64,000 bases of DNA from Oscheius onirici (GCA_932521025.1 OW051469.1:8320398-8384397); one strand, 5' to 3'. Shown: positions 23,203 through 34,602, counted from the stretch's first letter. Made by a program: numbers and translations. The notes: generated from the letters alone by a model not told the origin.

Positions 23203-23595
23203 CTGGAAGAACCGTCTCGGACAGCTGTCAGCTAGCAGAATAGTCAAGGCAACTCCTGTTTTGTGATTTTAACTTGTCAGAATTTAATCCAAAAACACTG
23301 GAAACTGTTACTTTTTGTTTGAGAATAACTAATCTTAGAAGCAATTATAAAATGGAAAAAAGCGCGAGAAACACTTGACAGGGCCCAGCAGCCTACGGCA
23401 ACTTGCACAGCCTCCGTGTTTCTCTTCTCTTGATAGTTCTATCTGGAAATGCAAACTCCCTACGAAACCTCTTCGAACAGGCAGACAGTCACCATTGCGC
23501 TTTAGTAAAGAAAAAAAAGCTCAGTCAACCTACACCTGGATATTCAAAGACAAAGTTCTCTTGTAATCTGAACTGTGTATTTGCTCTTACTTCCC

Positions 23596-23634
23596 ATAGT
23601 TCCCTAGTTCTCCGGCTGCCCATCCTTCCTCACA
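23596..23634 (-). pseudogene. gcs-1 3'-end remnant
   Basis: On the minus strand this reads TGAGGAAGGATGGGCAGCCG and GAGAACTAGGGAACTATGG, matching the end of the gcs-1 remnant at 32540-32590 (protein LRKDGQPEN then stop). Similarity stops abruptly at 23634, marking the inner breakpoint of the left arm. Confidence 0.65.
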
Positions 23635-25345
23635 ATCAATCTCCTTTGTCGTTGTTGCTACAGAATTACCTATCTGTTCCTTTCCCAATTTGCAAAAAGC
23701 AGCTCTTACACTCCCGGCCCCGTTATCTCTCCTCTAATCCTTGTATTTTACGTGCGAATCTCCAAAAAGAGCTACCAACGTTCAAGGTTCGGATTGATAA
23801 GAGAGCTGACCGACTGGACACGATGTGGATCTTTGGATAGAGACTTTCACAGGGACGTGTTTCCGGTGACAGTTTTTCTCTTTCCTGCAGAAAATAACCT
23901 AACTTTTTCCGACTCTCGACAGCTGACCGACTGTCAGCTAGACAAATAAACAGAGTATTGACCGTCAATTGATTTGTATTTTCGACAATTTCGAGCTCCA
24001 GTCAGAAAACAGTGGCGAGAGAGGCAGTCTTGTCTATGAACTTTGCTGATAAGGACGACGTGCAAAAGTGTCGACAAGAGCTCTATAAAACCACCCCCTC
24101 GGCTGACACTTACTATCATGTTGTCCTTTGTCTTCCATTCAAGTATTTTTGTCTTTTTAACGTTTGCCCAACAATTTTACCTCCAGCACACCACTTTCCT
24201 CACTGTTGATCACCCAGAACTAATTTTTCACATATATTCTAACATTAATCAAAAAAATCACTAGATCTGCTCAATCTTCCCTCCAACTTAACCGTTTTTC
24301 CTGTACCAGTTGCTTATTCCCCTGTCGAAACGCCTAGAGATTTTAGTTGGATTCGGCCCTCTGCCTTGACATCTCTCCTCTGATCATCCTTGTCAACTTT
24401 GTCAGCTATATTGTAGACGTTTCTGAACAAATTGTTGTCAGCAATCCAGAGAGACATGTCATATGTCCCTTAAAAGACGGATGTCACTGACAACCTCCCC
24501 CTCCAAATATGTCATTTGTACCTTGAACTTCAATTCACCTTGAACTGTAATTTTGGATCAAAAGATTCCTTTTTTTGCTGACAATTCACTCGACATAAAT
24601 AGCGAGTCCTGAATGGTGGAGATCTTGCGCAAAAAGCGGACCAACCTAAGCTGCCGCCAGTCAGGGTCAAAGACTATAGCGTCTTTTTTTTCTGGTCTCA
24701 TCTAAATCATTTACTAGTCAGTAGTCATCAGTTCCGTACTCTTCCTGTACAGACTGTCAGACACCTTTTTTCTGACCTCCCGTGGTCCGATAATAGTGTA
24801 TTTTTCGTCTCTCTGGGTGAGAGAGACTGTGAGAGAAATCGATGACCACCCCGTTCGCCCTTTGTCTATTTTGCCCCCAAAGATCATTGTTTTATCGAAT
24901 TCTATTGATGAAAAAGCATTCAAAAAGCTATACTTCGTGAATAGGAAAGAGCCTTCTGTTGGGCAGGCGCATTCGTCTTTTGCATTTTTTCCAGTACAAG
25001 ATTACATTTTTCAGCTTTTTGATGTTCTGAAGTTTTTTTTAAAAGTTGTAGCCTTTGATCTTCTCTACAACTTTCTAGAACATAAAATTTTTAAAATATG
25101 CTGTCTTGTGCCAGAAAAATGAGATACGAGACCGTCTCTCATAGCGACATACGTGAGCTTTGCCATGTTCTGACTGACCTGACCTCTCAAGGATCCAGTC
25201 CGGCTCATTCTTAAACTCTTACAGCTGACCGAATAGCACTATTTCGTAGGAATCCTGTCTCTCTTCTCTTCCCAATAACACTAGATTATTCAAAATCTCA
25301 AGACAGCTCATTTTTGGCCAGAACAATGTAACCAATCAACTTTAG
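23635..25345. other. Spacer between left arm and b561 gene
   Basis: Uncertain coding hints only: a plus-strand frame near 24012-24110 (MNFADKDDVQKCRQELYKT), a minus-strand frame at about 24322-24463 (NVYNIADKVDKDDQRRDVKA) and another at 24714-24923 (MIFGGKIDKGRTGWSS). They could be exons of small unrecognised genes or chance frames. A dispersed palindrome lies at 25021. AACTTTAG directly precedes the b561 ATG. Confidence 0.35.
25021..25084. repeat. Dispersed palindrome family copy
   Basis: GATGTTCTGAAGTTTTTTTT, AAAAGTTGTAGCC, TTTGATCTTCTCTACAACTTTC, TAGAACATAAAA. The copy carries a T-rich insertion in the left arm; the AAAGTTGTAG/CTACAACTTT core is intact. Confidence 0.75.
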
Positions 25346-26978
25346 ATGCAGTGGCTAGTAGCCAGTCTTCTAGTTCTTGTAGCAGTCGATGCGGCGGCAG
25401 TCAATTCCACCACAGTTAAACCGCATGAGACTGGAATGTCAGCAGAGACTCGGCATAATCTAATCAAGGCACATGGTATTTCCAGCATAAACACAAAAAA
25501 AATCAAGAGTTTAGGAATCCTCATGGTCTTGGCCTGGCTCTTTCTCGTTCCATCAGCAATTCTTTTCGCCAGAATGTTGAGAGACGCCTTCAAGCACCAC
25601 AAGCCCTTCGGACTTGCCATGTGGTTCCATGTCCACAGAACTTTTAACATCCTTGCCATTCTTCTGATGACAGCTTCCTTCTTCTGTGTCTTCATCGCGA
25701 CAAACTGGAAGTGGAAGGGCGTCTTCTCCAACTCGAAGAGCTCCACTCAATGGCATACGACTTGTGGTGTTGTGGCTTTTGCGCTAGCTGTGGCTCAGCC
25801 TTTTCTCTCGTTGCTGAGGTAGGTCGTGTGATTTTTGTATGTCTGGTTTTGGCTTTTTTAAGAAACTAACAAAGGGGAAATTTTTTGAGATACATTAGAG
25901 CTCAATACGTAGATAAAAGCAATTCGAGTAGCTAGTAATGCTAGAATAGCTGGTTCGGTAAGTCGATAGTGTATGGTACTGGATATGAAAGCAAGCCTGG
26001 TTTTCGGGCGCCAGTATTCTAGGACTACGGTAATTTGATCTACAAGATTTGGTAAAGATTCAAAATTTGGTGCGCAATGGGAGTTTGGATGTACAGTAGT
26101 GGGCGATACACTTGGACGATTGACTTGCCTTGACGACTGAAGTTTTGCTGTCCAAATATAGTCGGCGGGAAAAAGCCCGGGACGTGGCAGGGTTTTCAGA
26201 AACTCTCGGATTACAGTATGTACATAAAGGCGGAGTAGTTACAATTAACAGAGCAGTACCCTATTAACGCTATGAGAGTTGGTGCTCAGATAGTTGAGTC
26301 CTACAACCTCTCCTTCAGATGTGGCCCGACCGACTCTCGACGTCCTCTTTTCAACTGGAGTCATCGTCTCATAGCCATTGCAGCTTACGCTTGCGCCATG
26401 GTGGCCTTTGTCATCGCCGCTACAGAATTCAAAAAGCTCTGGACGGATCCAGTTCTCCAGACCATCTTGGTCCTCATTCCAGCTGCCCTACTGGTCGTGT
26501 TGTGGCCTCTAACCCAGCTCTGGCTTCCGAAGGACGACCATGTGGACAAAAAGGAGACGGTAAGAGAGTTTCATTATTCTTATTCAGTCCCCTTCAGGAA
26601 TCTTTTCTTGGAAGAGAAGAGGCTGGCGAGAGGCTTGAAGCCTCCTCGAAATATATGAAACGGGCGGAAAAGGTGAACTAGACACTAGGGTTCGGGAGAA
26701 AAATAAGATAGGCCAGACTGGTCACCAACTCGGTGAAACAACAGTTGGTGCGCAGTCTGGTTCTTTTTTTCTAAGCACACTAACAATCGGGCGCACCTCG
26801 GATTACTGTAGTATGCATGAACTAACCCCAACCTTCCAATTCACTAAAATCGTAAATCAAAACCACTTTTCAGAGCTACTCGATGCGACTGTCCGTTTGT
26901 TTCTGGGCCTGCGGCATGATGCTGGCCACGTCGATTGCCATCTCTCTTCTCATTGCTGCCGGTTACAAACCGAAATGA
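25346..26978 (+). CDS. Cytochrome b561-type transmembrane protein, FRRS1-like ferric reductase
   Basis: Four exons (25346-25818, 26319-26559, 26598-26672, 26874-26978) give 297 residues in consistent phase. The ATG directly follows AACTTTAG. A signal peptide (QWLVASLLVLVAVDAAA) precedes a short luminal stretch with AETRHNLIKAHG. The b561 core then shows GILMVLAWLFLVPSAILFAR, WFHVHRTFNILAILL, QWHTTCGVVAFALAVAQPFL, LLRCGPTDSRRPLFNWSHRL and further helices. The His residues in FHVHR, QWHTT and NWSHR fit heme ligation. The arrangement matches the b561 part of FRRS1/DOMON proteins, which move electrons across membranes to reduce ferric iron, but the reeler and DOMON domains are absent. An extra C-terminal helix (FWACGMMLATSIAISLLIAA) ends in YKPK. 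Confidence 0.8.
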
Positions 26979-27183
26979 TCTCTTTTTTCTATGTGTTGAA
27001 GACTAGCATATTACTACTGCGTACCCTAATAAGAAACTTGGTATTCGTTTTTGTCTCACTACGGGCGACAAAATCGACTGCGCCCGTACGATCTCGTAAC
27101 TAATGACTTGGGTAGTTTTATAAGCAAGTCATGGCTCTTTCAGCTCCGGTGTGTTCTGGAGCAGGCTTATTGAAAACCTGCAC

Positions 27184-27539
27184 TGCGCTGTGGCCAGGTT
27201 AGACTTTGCGGCTGGCTAAAAAAAAAATCATTTCGCATTTTTTCTAATTTTTTTGTTTCCAAATACGTCCCCCGATTATATTTAGTTTTGCCATCAGAAA
27301 AATTGGAAGAAAATCGAAAACTGACAATGAAAATAGAAGAAAACTGCTATTTTTACCGAATTTCGTCAAAAATCCACATTTTCTTCTATTTTTGTCGTCA
27401 GTTTTCGATTTTCTTCCAATTTTTCTGATGACAAAACTAAATCTAATCGGGGGACGTATTTGGAAACAAAAAAAAATCAGAAAAAAATGCGAAATGAATT
27501 TTTTTAGCCCGCGCAAAGTCCAACCTGGCCGCAGCGCAA
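27184..27539. mobile_element. Foldback element with long inverted arms
   Basis: GCGCTGTGGCCAGGTTAGAC pairs with GTCCAACCTGGCCGCAGCGC at the other end, and pairing continues inward for about 150 bp, including TTTCCAAATACGTCCCCCGA / TCGGGGGACGTATTTGGAAA and GAAAAATTGGAAGAAAATCG / CGATTTTCTTCCAATTTTTC. The loop is about 55 bp. No coding capacity; a non-autonomous DNA transposon is likely. The arms are about 93% alike, suggesting moderate age. Confidence 0.8.
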
Positions 27540-28072
27540 CAACCCAGAATCAACAAGCCTGGTCAGTGGTTGGGAGCGGGCATGGGGGCAGGGGAGCGGG
27601 CATCGGGTGGTGCCAGGTTCAAAAGGGCTCAGGCCAACGGTCATGCCGGGTCCGAAAGGGCTCAGGCACCGGGCCTTTGAAGTCTCTCCGACTTCGGGTG
27701 TGTGAAGACTCTTAGCCACGACACTCGACCTCAGTGAATTTTTTCTCTTTTTTTTTGCATTCAAATTCTGATTATGAATCCGTTTATTCTCTGATGAAAA
27801 ATTATACAAAGTTGAATGACAATGTCATTGACCGTTCTTTTCATCTCTCTAGGTACCCGAATCGGACTTTTGGGAGTATACAAGTAGAAGAAAAAGATTA
27901 ATAGAAAAACACGTAATAGCTTTCGTTCTCTAAGGAAAAAAGGACCAGTAGTTTACACAAATAAGCAACTAGACAAAGGTGAAGAGACCCGCGTAAAAGG
28001 TACCGTAGTCCTCTAATAAAAACCCTACAACTCTGTTAAAATAAGCCATTTTCAATAACATTTTCCAAACTT

Positions 28073-28128
28073 TTGATGTTTCGCAAAGTTGTAGCCCTTG
28101 ATTTTCTCTAAACTTTCCAAAACATCAA
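28073..28128. repeat. Dispersed palindrome family copy
   Basis: TTGATGTTTCGCAAAGTTGTAG, CCCTTGATTTTCT, CTAAACTTTCCAAAACATCAA. A somewhat decayed copy. GAGGCGCAGTG at about 28189, roughly 60 bases downstream, resembles a tRNA A box. Confidence 0.65.
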
Positions 28129-28254
28129 AAATTCAAATAAGGTTGTGAGCCCGAAAATAGCAAAATACGTGCTTGCGTATTTTAATAGAGGCGCAGTGTT
28201 TAAATTAGAAAGGATACGGTAGTGAAACTGACTAGGGGAGGGATAGTTAAGAAA

Positions 28255-30505
28255 TTACGAAGAATTTCCACCATTTTGGTTGTTTTGATTCTGCTGACTG
28301 GCCAGAGCTGCCTGCTGCTGCATCAGCATGGCAATGAGGTTAAAGGCCTGCATTGTGGCCTGCTGGGTATCGTTCTCGTTCATCTTGCTCAAGCACAACT
28401 CGACGACTCTTAAAAATAAAGATAGGCCACTTCAAAGGTTTAAAAGTACCTGATGATGACGTTCATGGCCGCTAGAATAGCCGGTGTGCCGAAGCCGTGC
28501 GAGCACATGGAAAAGTGGGTGAGGGCGTCCTGAATGGAGCTGGGGAGAGTCGGCTCCTGGCGGAGGTTCAGGAGGGGAGAGGCGTCTTCTTTGAGAAGGG
28601 CTTTCAGCTCGTTTAGAACGGATCTGGAACTTGGCTTCAACCAGGAATGGAGATTTTTTAAATTGTCACTAATGTAGTCTGTTCAGCTTGAACCGTTTTG
28701 TATTCGTTTCGCTACTCGTTCAACTTCGTTCCGTGGAACAGGTTGGGCAACTTCAGAACGTAAACGCCTCACACGATCTGGCCCCTCAGATTGACCCCTC
28801 ACGCAGTAGGAGCTTGTCTCTCAAAGGATTCTTCGGAACTCTGGCGTAGATAGGGAGAAACTTTACTTTATTTTTACTCATTAAACTGCGTATTTTTGGC
28901 TGAGTATCCACGTTTGTGTGGTAATTCGGTCTCGGAACGAATACAACGGTTACGGTATCTCCTTCGTCATAATTAAGGGACAAAATGTAAGAAGCTCAAA
29001 GTTTCCAAAAAAAAAAACTCACGAAGTGGCCTCGAGTTTCTGCTTCCGCTCATTCTTCTCCTCAAAGCTGTGATCATTCAAGAATTCAGCGATGCTGTCA
29101 GTGGGGAACTCGTTGTTGCAAAGCTGATCAAAATCTCTGGCCAAGTGAAGAGCTTCTCCTTCGACCATTGGAGTGAACAGTGTCATGGCAATGGCTTTTC
29201 TCTTTCCCATTGGAAGATCCAGACCCATTCCTTCGAGCAGTTCTCTCAATTCTTTGCCGCCGTTCTTGGCCTTGGCTCTGCGCAGGATTCCGCCCATAAC
29301 GCTCGTGTTCAGACGCTCTGGGTTTCCGAGGCGCCGTTTGATCTAAAAGAAGGAGATATCAGTACTGTTTCTATGTCTCTCTGATTTTTCCCTCATTGTG
29401 TCCCTCTCTCTCTCCTGTTGCGCCACCAAGCACCCAGGGCATTGTGTGCCGAGGTCGGCGTCGAGGTCGACCCGATTGCCGCCGGGAGAGGGTCGGTATC
29501 GATTGATGGCCATCGGCACAAAATCCTGGCCAACAAACAAACGACAGAAAAGTGACTCACCTCTCCTACTGTAACTGGATATTTTGTGTTAGCATTCAAG
29601 ATGGCCAAACGGCCGGGAACTTGGCAGAAGACGGTTGTTTCAGCCACTGGTCCAATAGGAAGAGGTGTCAGAATGGATGTGTCTGTGTCGTGGGAGTCGT
29701 CCGACTCCTGCTTGACCTCATTCTTGATCGCCTTGTCCAAAATGGCTTGTATCTGAATAGAAACTGTTAGAATATTTGGAAGGAAGAGACAGAGACTTCC
29801 AGTTCCCATCTGGTTGACCGTCCCTTTTCCTGGCCCGCAGTGAAACGGCGTTTGTGGGCAAAAGAAGAGATGCGACCTTGAGATTCACTTCCGCCCAGGG
29901 GTCATTTGGTTGACAAAAAAAGGAGGCAACTTTCAGCCTTGACTTTACTTTCGAAAGAATGCTGTTCTCTCACTGGGAACAGCCCATAAAGCTGCTGGAA
30001 ATTCAGGGTCAGCAGGTGTTTCGCCTGTTTCTCGGGAAGTCTTCAAAACGAATTACTGTATGCCGCTGTGTATGAATAAGACCCTTCTGAGTAATGGTCA
30101 GAGACTCATTCGAATTCCGGCGGTCCCCTCTTTCTCTCAGACAGTAACAACTTTACAGCCCCTGAAGGACAACAATGGCTGAGACTTTTTACAGAGATGT
30201 GGACGCTTCTCGCGCGGCCACGAGAAAAGGGAGAGAGAGTAAAGAGAAAGACCATGTGACATCAACTATGTTTACGGGTCAGTTCTCAGAGTCTCAAAAT
30301 AGAGAGATTGGGATCTTACCTCCGGGGAGAGTCGAGCCTTCTTCGACTGCGTCTCTACAGGAGAACTGGCTCTTTTGGCTCCAGCAGACAGTGGAGGAGA
30401 GGCTGAAGAGGCAGAGGAAGGAGCAGAAGATGACGGTGACATGATCGGAACCACATGAAGAGGCTCCCTGAGCTTTTGAAGAAGCAGCTGCGCCATATTC
30501 TCCAT
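28255..30505 (-). CDS. aptf (TFAP2 family): AP-2 family transcription factor
   Basis: AP-2 proteins are nuclear, bind GCC-rich sites as dimers and control neural and epidermal fate; C. elegans APTF-1 is needed for sleep-active neurons. Exon 1 (30320-30505) starts [15 protein letters not shown] and is Ser/Pro/Ala-rich, with a basic KKAR stretch. The DNA-binding and dimerisation region begins [20 protein letters not shown] (near 29570), continues [20 protein letters not shown] and [20 protein letters not shown] (exon about 29024-29341), then [20 protein letters not shown] and [11 protein letters not shown] (about 28455-28629). The last exon adds [20 protein letters not shown] and a Gln/Asn-rich tail ending NGGNSS. 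The helix-span-helix is well conserved. One or more short activation-domain exons in the 29800-30300 interval may be missing from this model. The gene lies entirely inside the inverted-repeat spacer. Confidence 0.9.
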
Positions 30506-32432
30506 GGCTCAAATAAAGAGTTTGAAAGAGTGACGAGTCGGGGCTGAAGACAAGTAAAAAATGGCTTCTAGCAGGTGGTTGCTCTCATAACCGGAGGCCT
30601 TGTTCTCAGGAAAAGCCATAAAATTAATCGATTTTCGGAAGCACAGTTCACGGTAGCTCTTTGAATCTAATTTGGAGGTAAAAATCGATAGGGAGGTCAT
30701 TTTTGAGACTATTACCTAAGGGTTCGCTGAGATCTGAAGTGACTACAAAGACCAGAGGATGTTCTCCCTGCTACTGGGATAAGTCAAACTGATATACTTG
30801 CTCACACATGCCAGAAACAGAGCTGGAAAGTTTTGAAAAGTTCGACATTGAAAACGATTTAAAAATGAAAGGCATGCCAGAAAGATAGAGCATTCAATAC
30901 TCTCTGTTCCAAAACCTTCTGATCACAAAATTTGGGTAAAATTGAGAGTTTAGGAAGAAGAACATGAAAAGTAGTGAATTTCTCGGCTCCAGATTTATAA
31001 CCGACTGGAGATGACGAATATTTTAAGACTGGTTGTTTTGAAATCTTCTCAAAGGGACGACAGGCAGCCTCTCGGATAAAAACTGTTTTGAGACTGGTCA
31101 ACTTTTACCGCCCAAGGTCAACTGAACAACAAAAAAGAGACAATCGATCAGAGAAGAGATGAAGAAAACAATAGAAGAGAAGGTAGTCAAATTGGTCAAC
31201 CTTCGCCGTTCGACAGTTACCTCCAGTCATGAGTCTGTGGGTGGAGTCTGCCGTGGGGGTCCTGACGTGTGGATTGCGCGCGGGAAAACACAGTGGGGAC
31301 TAATTGCTCAAGGACTCCACTGAGGAGATATGGAGAGCATTCGATTGATTGATCCCTGGGCCATGACCCATACAGGTTAGAGAGACACAACCTGGGCAGG
31401 TAAACAGTTGATGGAGGTGGCAGATAGGCCACAGGGTGCCGTCGGGGCTCAAAGGCAAATAGCGCCGTGCTCAAAGGTTAAAGGTTTTTTTCCTGAGGGG
31501 CTAGGTTTGTACACAGAACTGTCTGGGACAGAAAGATATTGATACAGAGAAACTGAGAGAGTGAGATGCTGAAAGTCTGACAGACTGAGAAACAGAGAAA
31601 CGGAAAGACGAGAGTCTGGGAGACAGTGGGACAGAAAAGTGAGAGAGATTCGGAGAATACTGAGAGACAGAAGTAATGAGAGTCTCAGAGACTGAGGGAC
31701 TGAGACTGAGAGAAAAGGAGAGTCAGGGATACTGAGTGACAGAGCGATAGAGAGGCAAAAAGTCAGGCAAGTCCGGGAGGTGCAAGGTGGGCTCTCTGAC
31801 CACCTAAGGACCAAAAGAAAAGGTCACCGAATGACTAGAGCCTCTGGTAACCGAGAGTCTATAAACTAAGAGAAATATGGCCTTGTCGACACACTGTGGG
31901 CATTTGTGCTCGGGCGTTAAAAGAGTTGCCGTCGGTGAATTTTATGGAAAACCGGTTCTCTCGTCCGCTCGCCTCTCGCAGGGGGCAGCAGCACAAAAAC
32001 GGTACGGTATTCCGGGGTCGGCAAAAGTTACAACTGACAATGTGAAAAAGGGGCGGCTTCTGACCCCACGAAGAAAAGACGGGAGGGGGCTATCTAATCA
32101 AAAAGGCCAATTAGGCAATCCTCGGGGTTGAGACGAGAGTCACAGGTCAGCCCGGCGTCCGCTTTTATGACTCGAGAGCGTGGATGGTGATACCTGCGGC
32201 TACGGCAATGCCCTGGGATAATAGGGCTTTGTCTTAAGCGAAAATGTCGTGTCTAGCTTTCTGGAAGTATCTGTTTAACGAGAATTTATAGCCGTTCAAA
32301 AAGAAAGCAAACTTGTAAATTCGAAATGTTCTCAAACAAACTGGACTCCAACGTTTTAACCGACTCAACTCTGAGAGAATTATTATTAAAAAAGCGACCC
32401 GCAAAGAAAGAGGTGGTTTGGATTCTACAAGA
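30506..32432. other. Intergenic region upstream of AP-2
   Basis: Probably the AP-2 promoter region. Two minus-strand frames, 30509-30700 and 30859-31101, both start MTSL but resemble nothing I recognise. A purine-rich simple repeat fills 31520-31770. The right arm of the inverted repeat begins at the end of this stretch. Confidence 0.45.
31520..31770 (+). repeat. Purine-rich imperfect GAGACTGAGAGACAGA repeat
   Basis: About 250 bases of imperfect GACAGAGAAACTGAGAGAGT-type sequence with almost no pyrimidine runs. The same GAGACAGAGAGAC word is scattered through many introns of the window. Confidence 0.7.
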
Positions 32433-32577
32433 AGGTAAGAGAGTCTTAAGAGATCTTTTGAAAGAGAATTTGTGGATGGACGACATATCTATGGGACGGT
32501 ACGGTTGTAAGGAGGTCTTCGGAATTCACCGGTTCAAGATTAACAGACTGAGGAAGGATGGGCAGCCGGAGAACTAG
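32433..32577 (+). pseudogene. gcs-1 3'-end remnant, second copy
   Basis: The frame ends [34 protein letters not shown] and a stop, matching the end of gcs-1 ([30 protein letters not shown]). The preceding intron-like sequence GGTAAGAGAGTCTTAAGAGA also matches that of gcs-1. Nothing of gcs-1 lies upstream. It is an older, diverged copy. Confidence 0.8.
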
Positions 32578-33109
32578 GGAACTATTGGAAGTGAGAACGA
32601 ATAAGCAGTTCAGAATAAAAAAAACTTTGTCTTCCAGGTGTAAGTTGTCTGATACTCAATGCTGGTTACGGTAGACTCACCGTGTATAAACTGCTTACGT
32701 ATCGAGCCTTCATAACAATTATTCGAAAGTGTAGAGACCGCGCATCAAGTCAGGCAACCTTTTCGGGGTACGGTAGCTTTGTACACAGATCTCAAGCTTC
32801 AGAATTTTTTTTACTAAAGTGTCATCTGTCCGAAGAGATGTGGAAGGGAGTTTGCATTTCCAAGATAGAACTATCAAGAGAAGACAAAACACGGAGGCTG
32901 CGCAAGTTGCCGTAGGCTGCTGGTGTCCTGTCAAGCGTTTCTCACGTCTTTTCCTTTTAATAATTACTTCTAACAATAAGATTAGTTGTTTTTAAGCAAA
33001 AAGTACCAGTTTCCAATGCGTTTGGATTAAATTCTGACAAGTTAAAACCACAAGACGAGTTGACTTGGCTATTCTGCTAGTTGACAGCTGTCCGAGACGG
33101 TTCTTCCAG

Positions 33110-33554
33110 ATGTGGCCCGGTAACAAAGGTTCGTCTCCTCCCACCTTTTCCCTCAAGTAGATCTACTTCAGTTTCCCTTCTGCTGATTCTTGTGGCCTGC
33201 TCTTCAGTCCATTCATCGGCTACTATTCTCAATGGCTCAACAGAGGGTACCGCAGCACAAAAGACGAACAAGACTACAAAGGCCACGACTGGAAACTTGA
33301 CAGTGCCGACTACGGAAGACGGTCCATCGACGACTCTTGTGACCGACAGTGGAAATCTCAATTCGACGACTGGCCAAGAAGAGACGAAGAAGAACGACAT
33401 TCTCTTCTACGGTCTGCTAGGAGGCTGTGGTCTCGGGTTCCTGGTCAGTATCGTCTCTGCCATCGTCTCCGGCATGAAGGCCTTCATGCCGCCATCGAAG
33501 CCGAAGAGTTGCGAGAAGGTGGGAGAAAGCAACAAGACGAAAAGGAAAATATAA
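33110..33554 (+). CDS. Small Thr-rich single-pass membrane protein, copy 2
   Basis: Encodes the same 130-residue protein as copy 1. Exon 1 is 33110-33119, the intron 33120-33171 (GTAACA...CTTCAG), exon 2 33172-33554. The signal peptide is again made only by splicing. A Thr-rich ectodomain with four sequons, a transmembrane helix and a basic tail follow. The promoter upstream of 33082 differs from copy 1 (GTTGACTTGGC against GTTGCCTTGAC), so expression may differ although the protein does not. It converges with the truncated gcs-1 copy at 33649, reproducing the arrangement at copy 1. Confidence 0.7.
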
Positions 33555-33648
33555 GTAAAGATTGTATATTCGGGTATGTTCTTTTGTTCTTAAGACAGGA
33601 TAGAGAGATTTGAAGAACTCTTTATTCGTTCTTACTTCCCATAGTTTC

Positions 33649-34600
33649 CTAATTCTCATCCTCCCTCAGTCTGTTAATCTTGAACCGGTGAATTCCGAAC
33701 AACTCCTTACACTCGTACCGTCCCATAGATATGTCGTCCATCTGGAAATCCTCTGTCAAAAACTTTCTCAATTCTCTTACCTTCTTGACCAGATCATAGA
33801 TAGTCTCATCAGGAACTCGACTGTCCATCTTGTAAGAAGGATGCTTCCGAACAAAGTCCCGTATCCATCTAGCTGTCGTCATTAGTTCTCCAGAAGCTCG
33901 TTTCTGAACTGAATTGTTCTCTTTTTGAGGAAAATCTTACCGAAATGAGATCCAGGTACTCATCCAGACGAATTCGGATCTTTACATCGGGGTCTATCTT
34001 GTCCAGAAACTCGTGAATCATTAGGATGAGCCCAGGGAAACCGTCTTTGCTTCCGTTAATGATCTCATTCACAGTCATTTCCACGACTTGAGCTGCTCCA
34101 CCGTCAAGGAGATTCTTTCTGAAGAGTCTGCTTGTTCAATCAGGATCTCACTGCAGTCAAATCAAGTGACTAGAAATCTTGACTAGCTAGATCAAAAGAA
34201 CCCTACAAAAAGTACAGTAACCCACCGGAAGAAGAACTTTTGCTCCAGAACCGCATCTCTCTCCTGAGCCCTCTTCATATTCTCCACAACCATTGAGACA
34301 GGAATCAGAGTGTTGATCTTGAAACAGGTGATGAGTCTGTTGCAGAGAACCAGAAAACAGCAGAAGGCGGCATTTTCAAAGTCGGTCAACTGAATCTCCG
34401 TCGGTCGGAACTCGACTCTCCAACCGGTACTTGGGTCACTGGAAGGGGGCGGTTTGAATCGGAGATTGTTCCAGACGGAACAGAATAGAGTGTCACAATG
34501 AAGGAAATCTTTCTCGTCGTCCAGTTCAATTCGTCCTTCGGTCAGTTGGAGAGGGTCGCGGAGCATAATGTTGGCAACAAACTTGGCGAAAGCCTCTTCG
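33649..34600 (-). pseudogene. Truncated inverted copy of gcs-1 (3' half)
   Basis: An exact-length copy of gcs-1 from CGAAGAGGC (21712) to the stop codon, with the same introns. It includes [45 protein letters not shown] and the C-terminus. It lacks the N-terminal half with the active-site strand KWGDETEY, so it cannot make a functional ligase. Retained introns show a DNA duplication. No disabling mutation is visible, so it is either very recent or kept identical by conversion with the parent gene. Upstream it joins promoter sequence of small-gene copy 3, pointing the other way. Confidence 0.9.
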
Positions 34601-34602
34601 TC

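Larger units (their letters stand above)
21712..23634. repeat. Left arm of a large inverted repeat
   Basis: This arm contains the 3' half of gcs-1, the small membrane-protein gene and a short gcs-1 3' remnant. Bases 21712-23230 pair with 33082-34600: paired positions always sum to 56312, so no indel occurs in 1,519 bp, introns included. The inner part, 23231-23634, pairs with about 32540-33081 only at roughly 80% with many indels. The two halves therefore have different histories. Confidence 0.9.
26979..28254. other. Intergenic region between b561 and AP-2 genes (convergent)
   Basis: The two genes point toward each other. The interval contains a large foldback at 27184-27539 and a dispersed palindrome at 28073-28128. 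A GC-rich stretch at 27580-27680 repeats GGTTCAAAAGGGCTCAGGC and GTCCGAAAGGGCTCAGGCAC, a short direct duplication. No gene seen. Confidence 0.5.
32540..34600. repeat. Right arm of the large inverted repeat
   Basis: Pairs with the left arm (21712-23634). The outer 1,519 bp (33082-34600) align without gaps; the inner 540 bp are diverged. The outer edge at 34600 cuts gcs-1 within an exon at CGAAGAGGC and is followed, after two bases, by a third copy of the small-gene promoter. Confidence 0.9.

Noticed and set aside
21712-34600. A large DNA transposon such as a Maverick/Polinton with terminal inverted repeats
   Set aside because: The arms consist of host gene sequence (gcs-1 with introns), and the spacer holds ordinary host genes with no polymerase, integrase or capsid gene.
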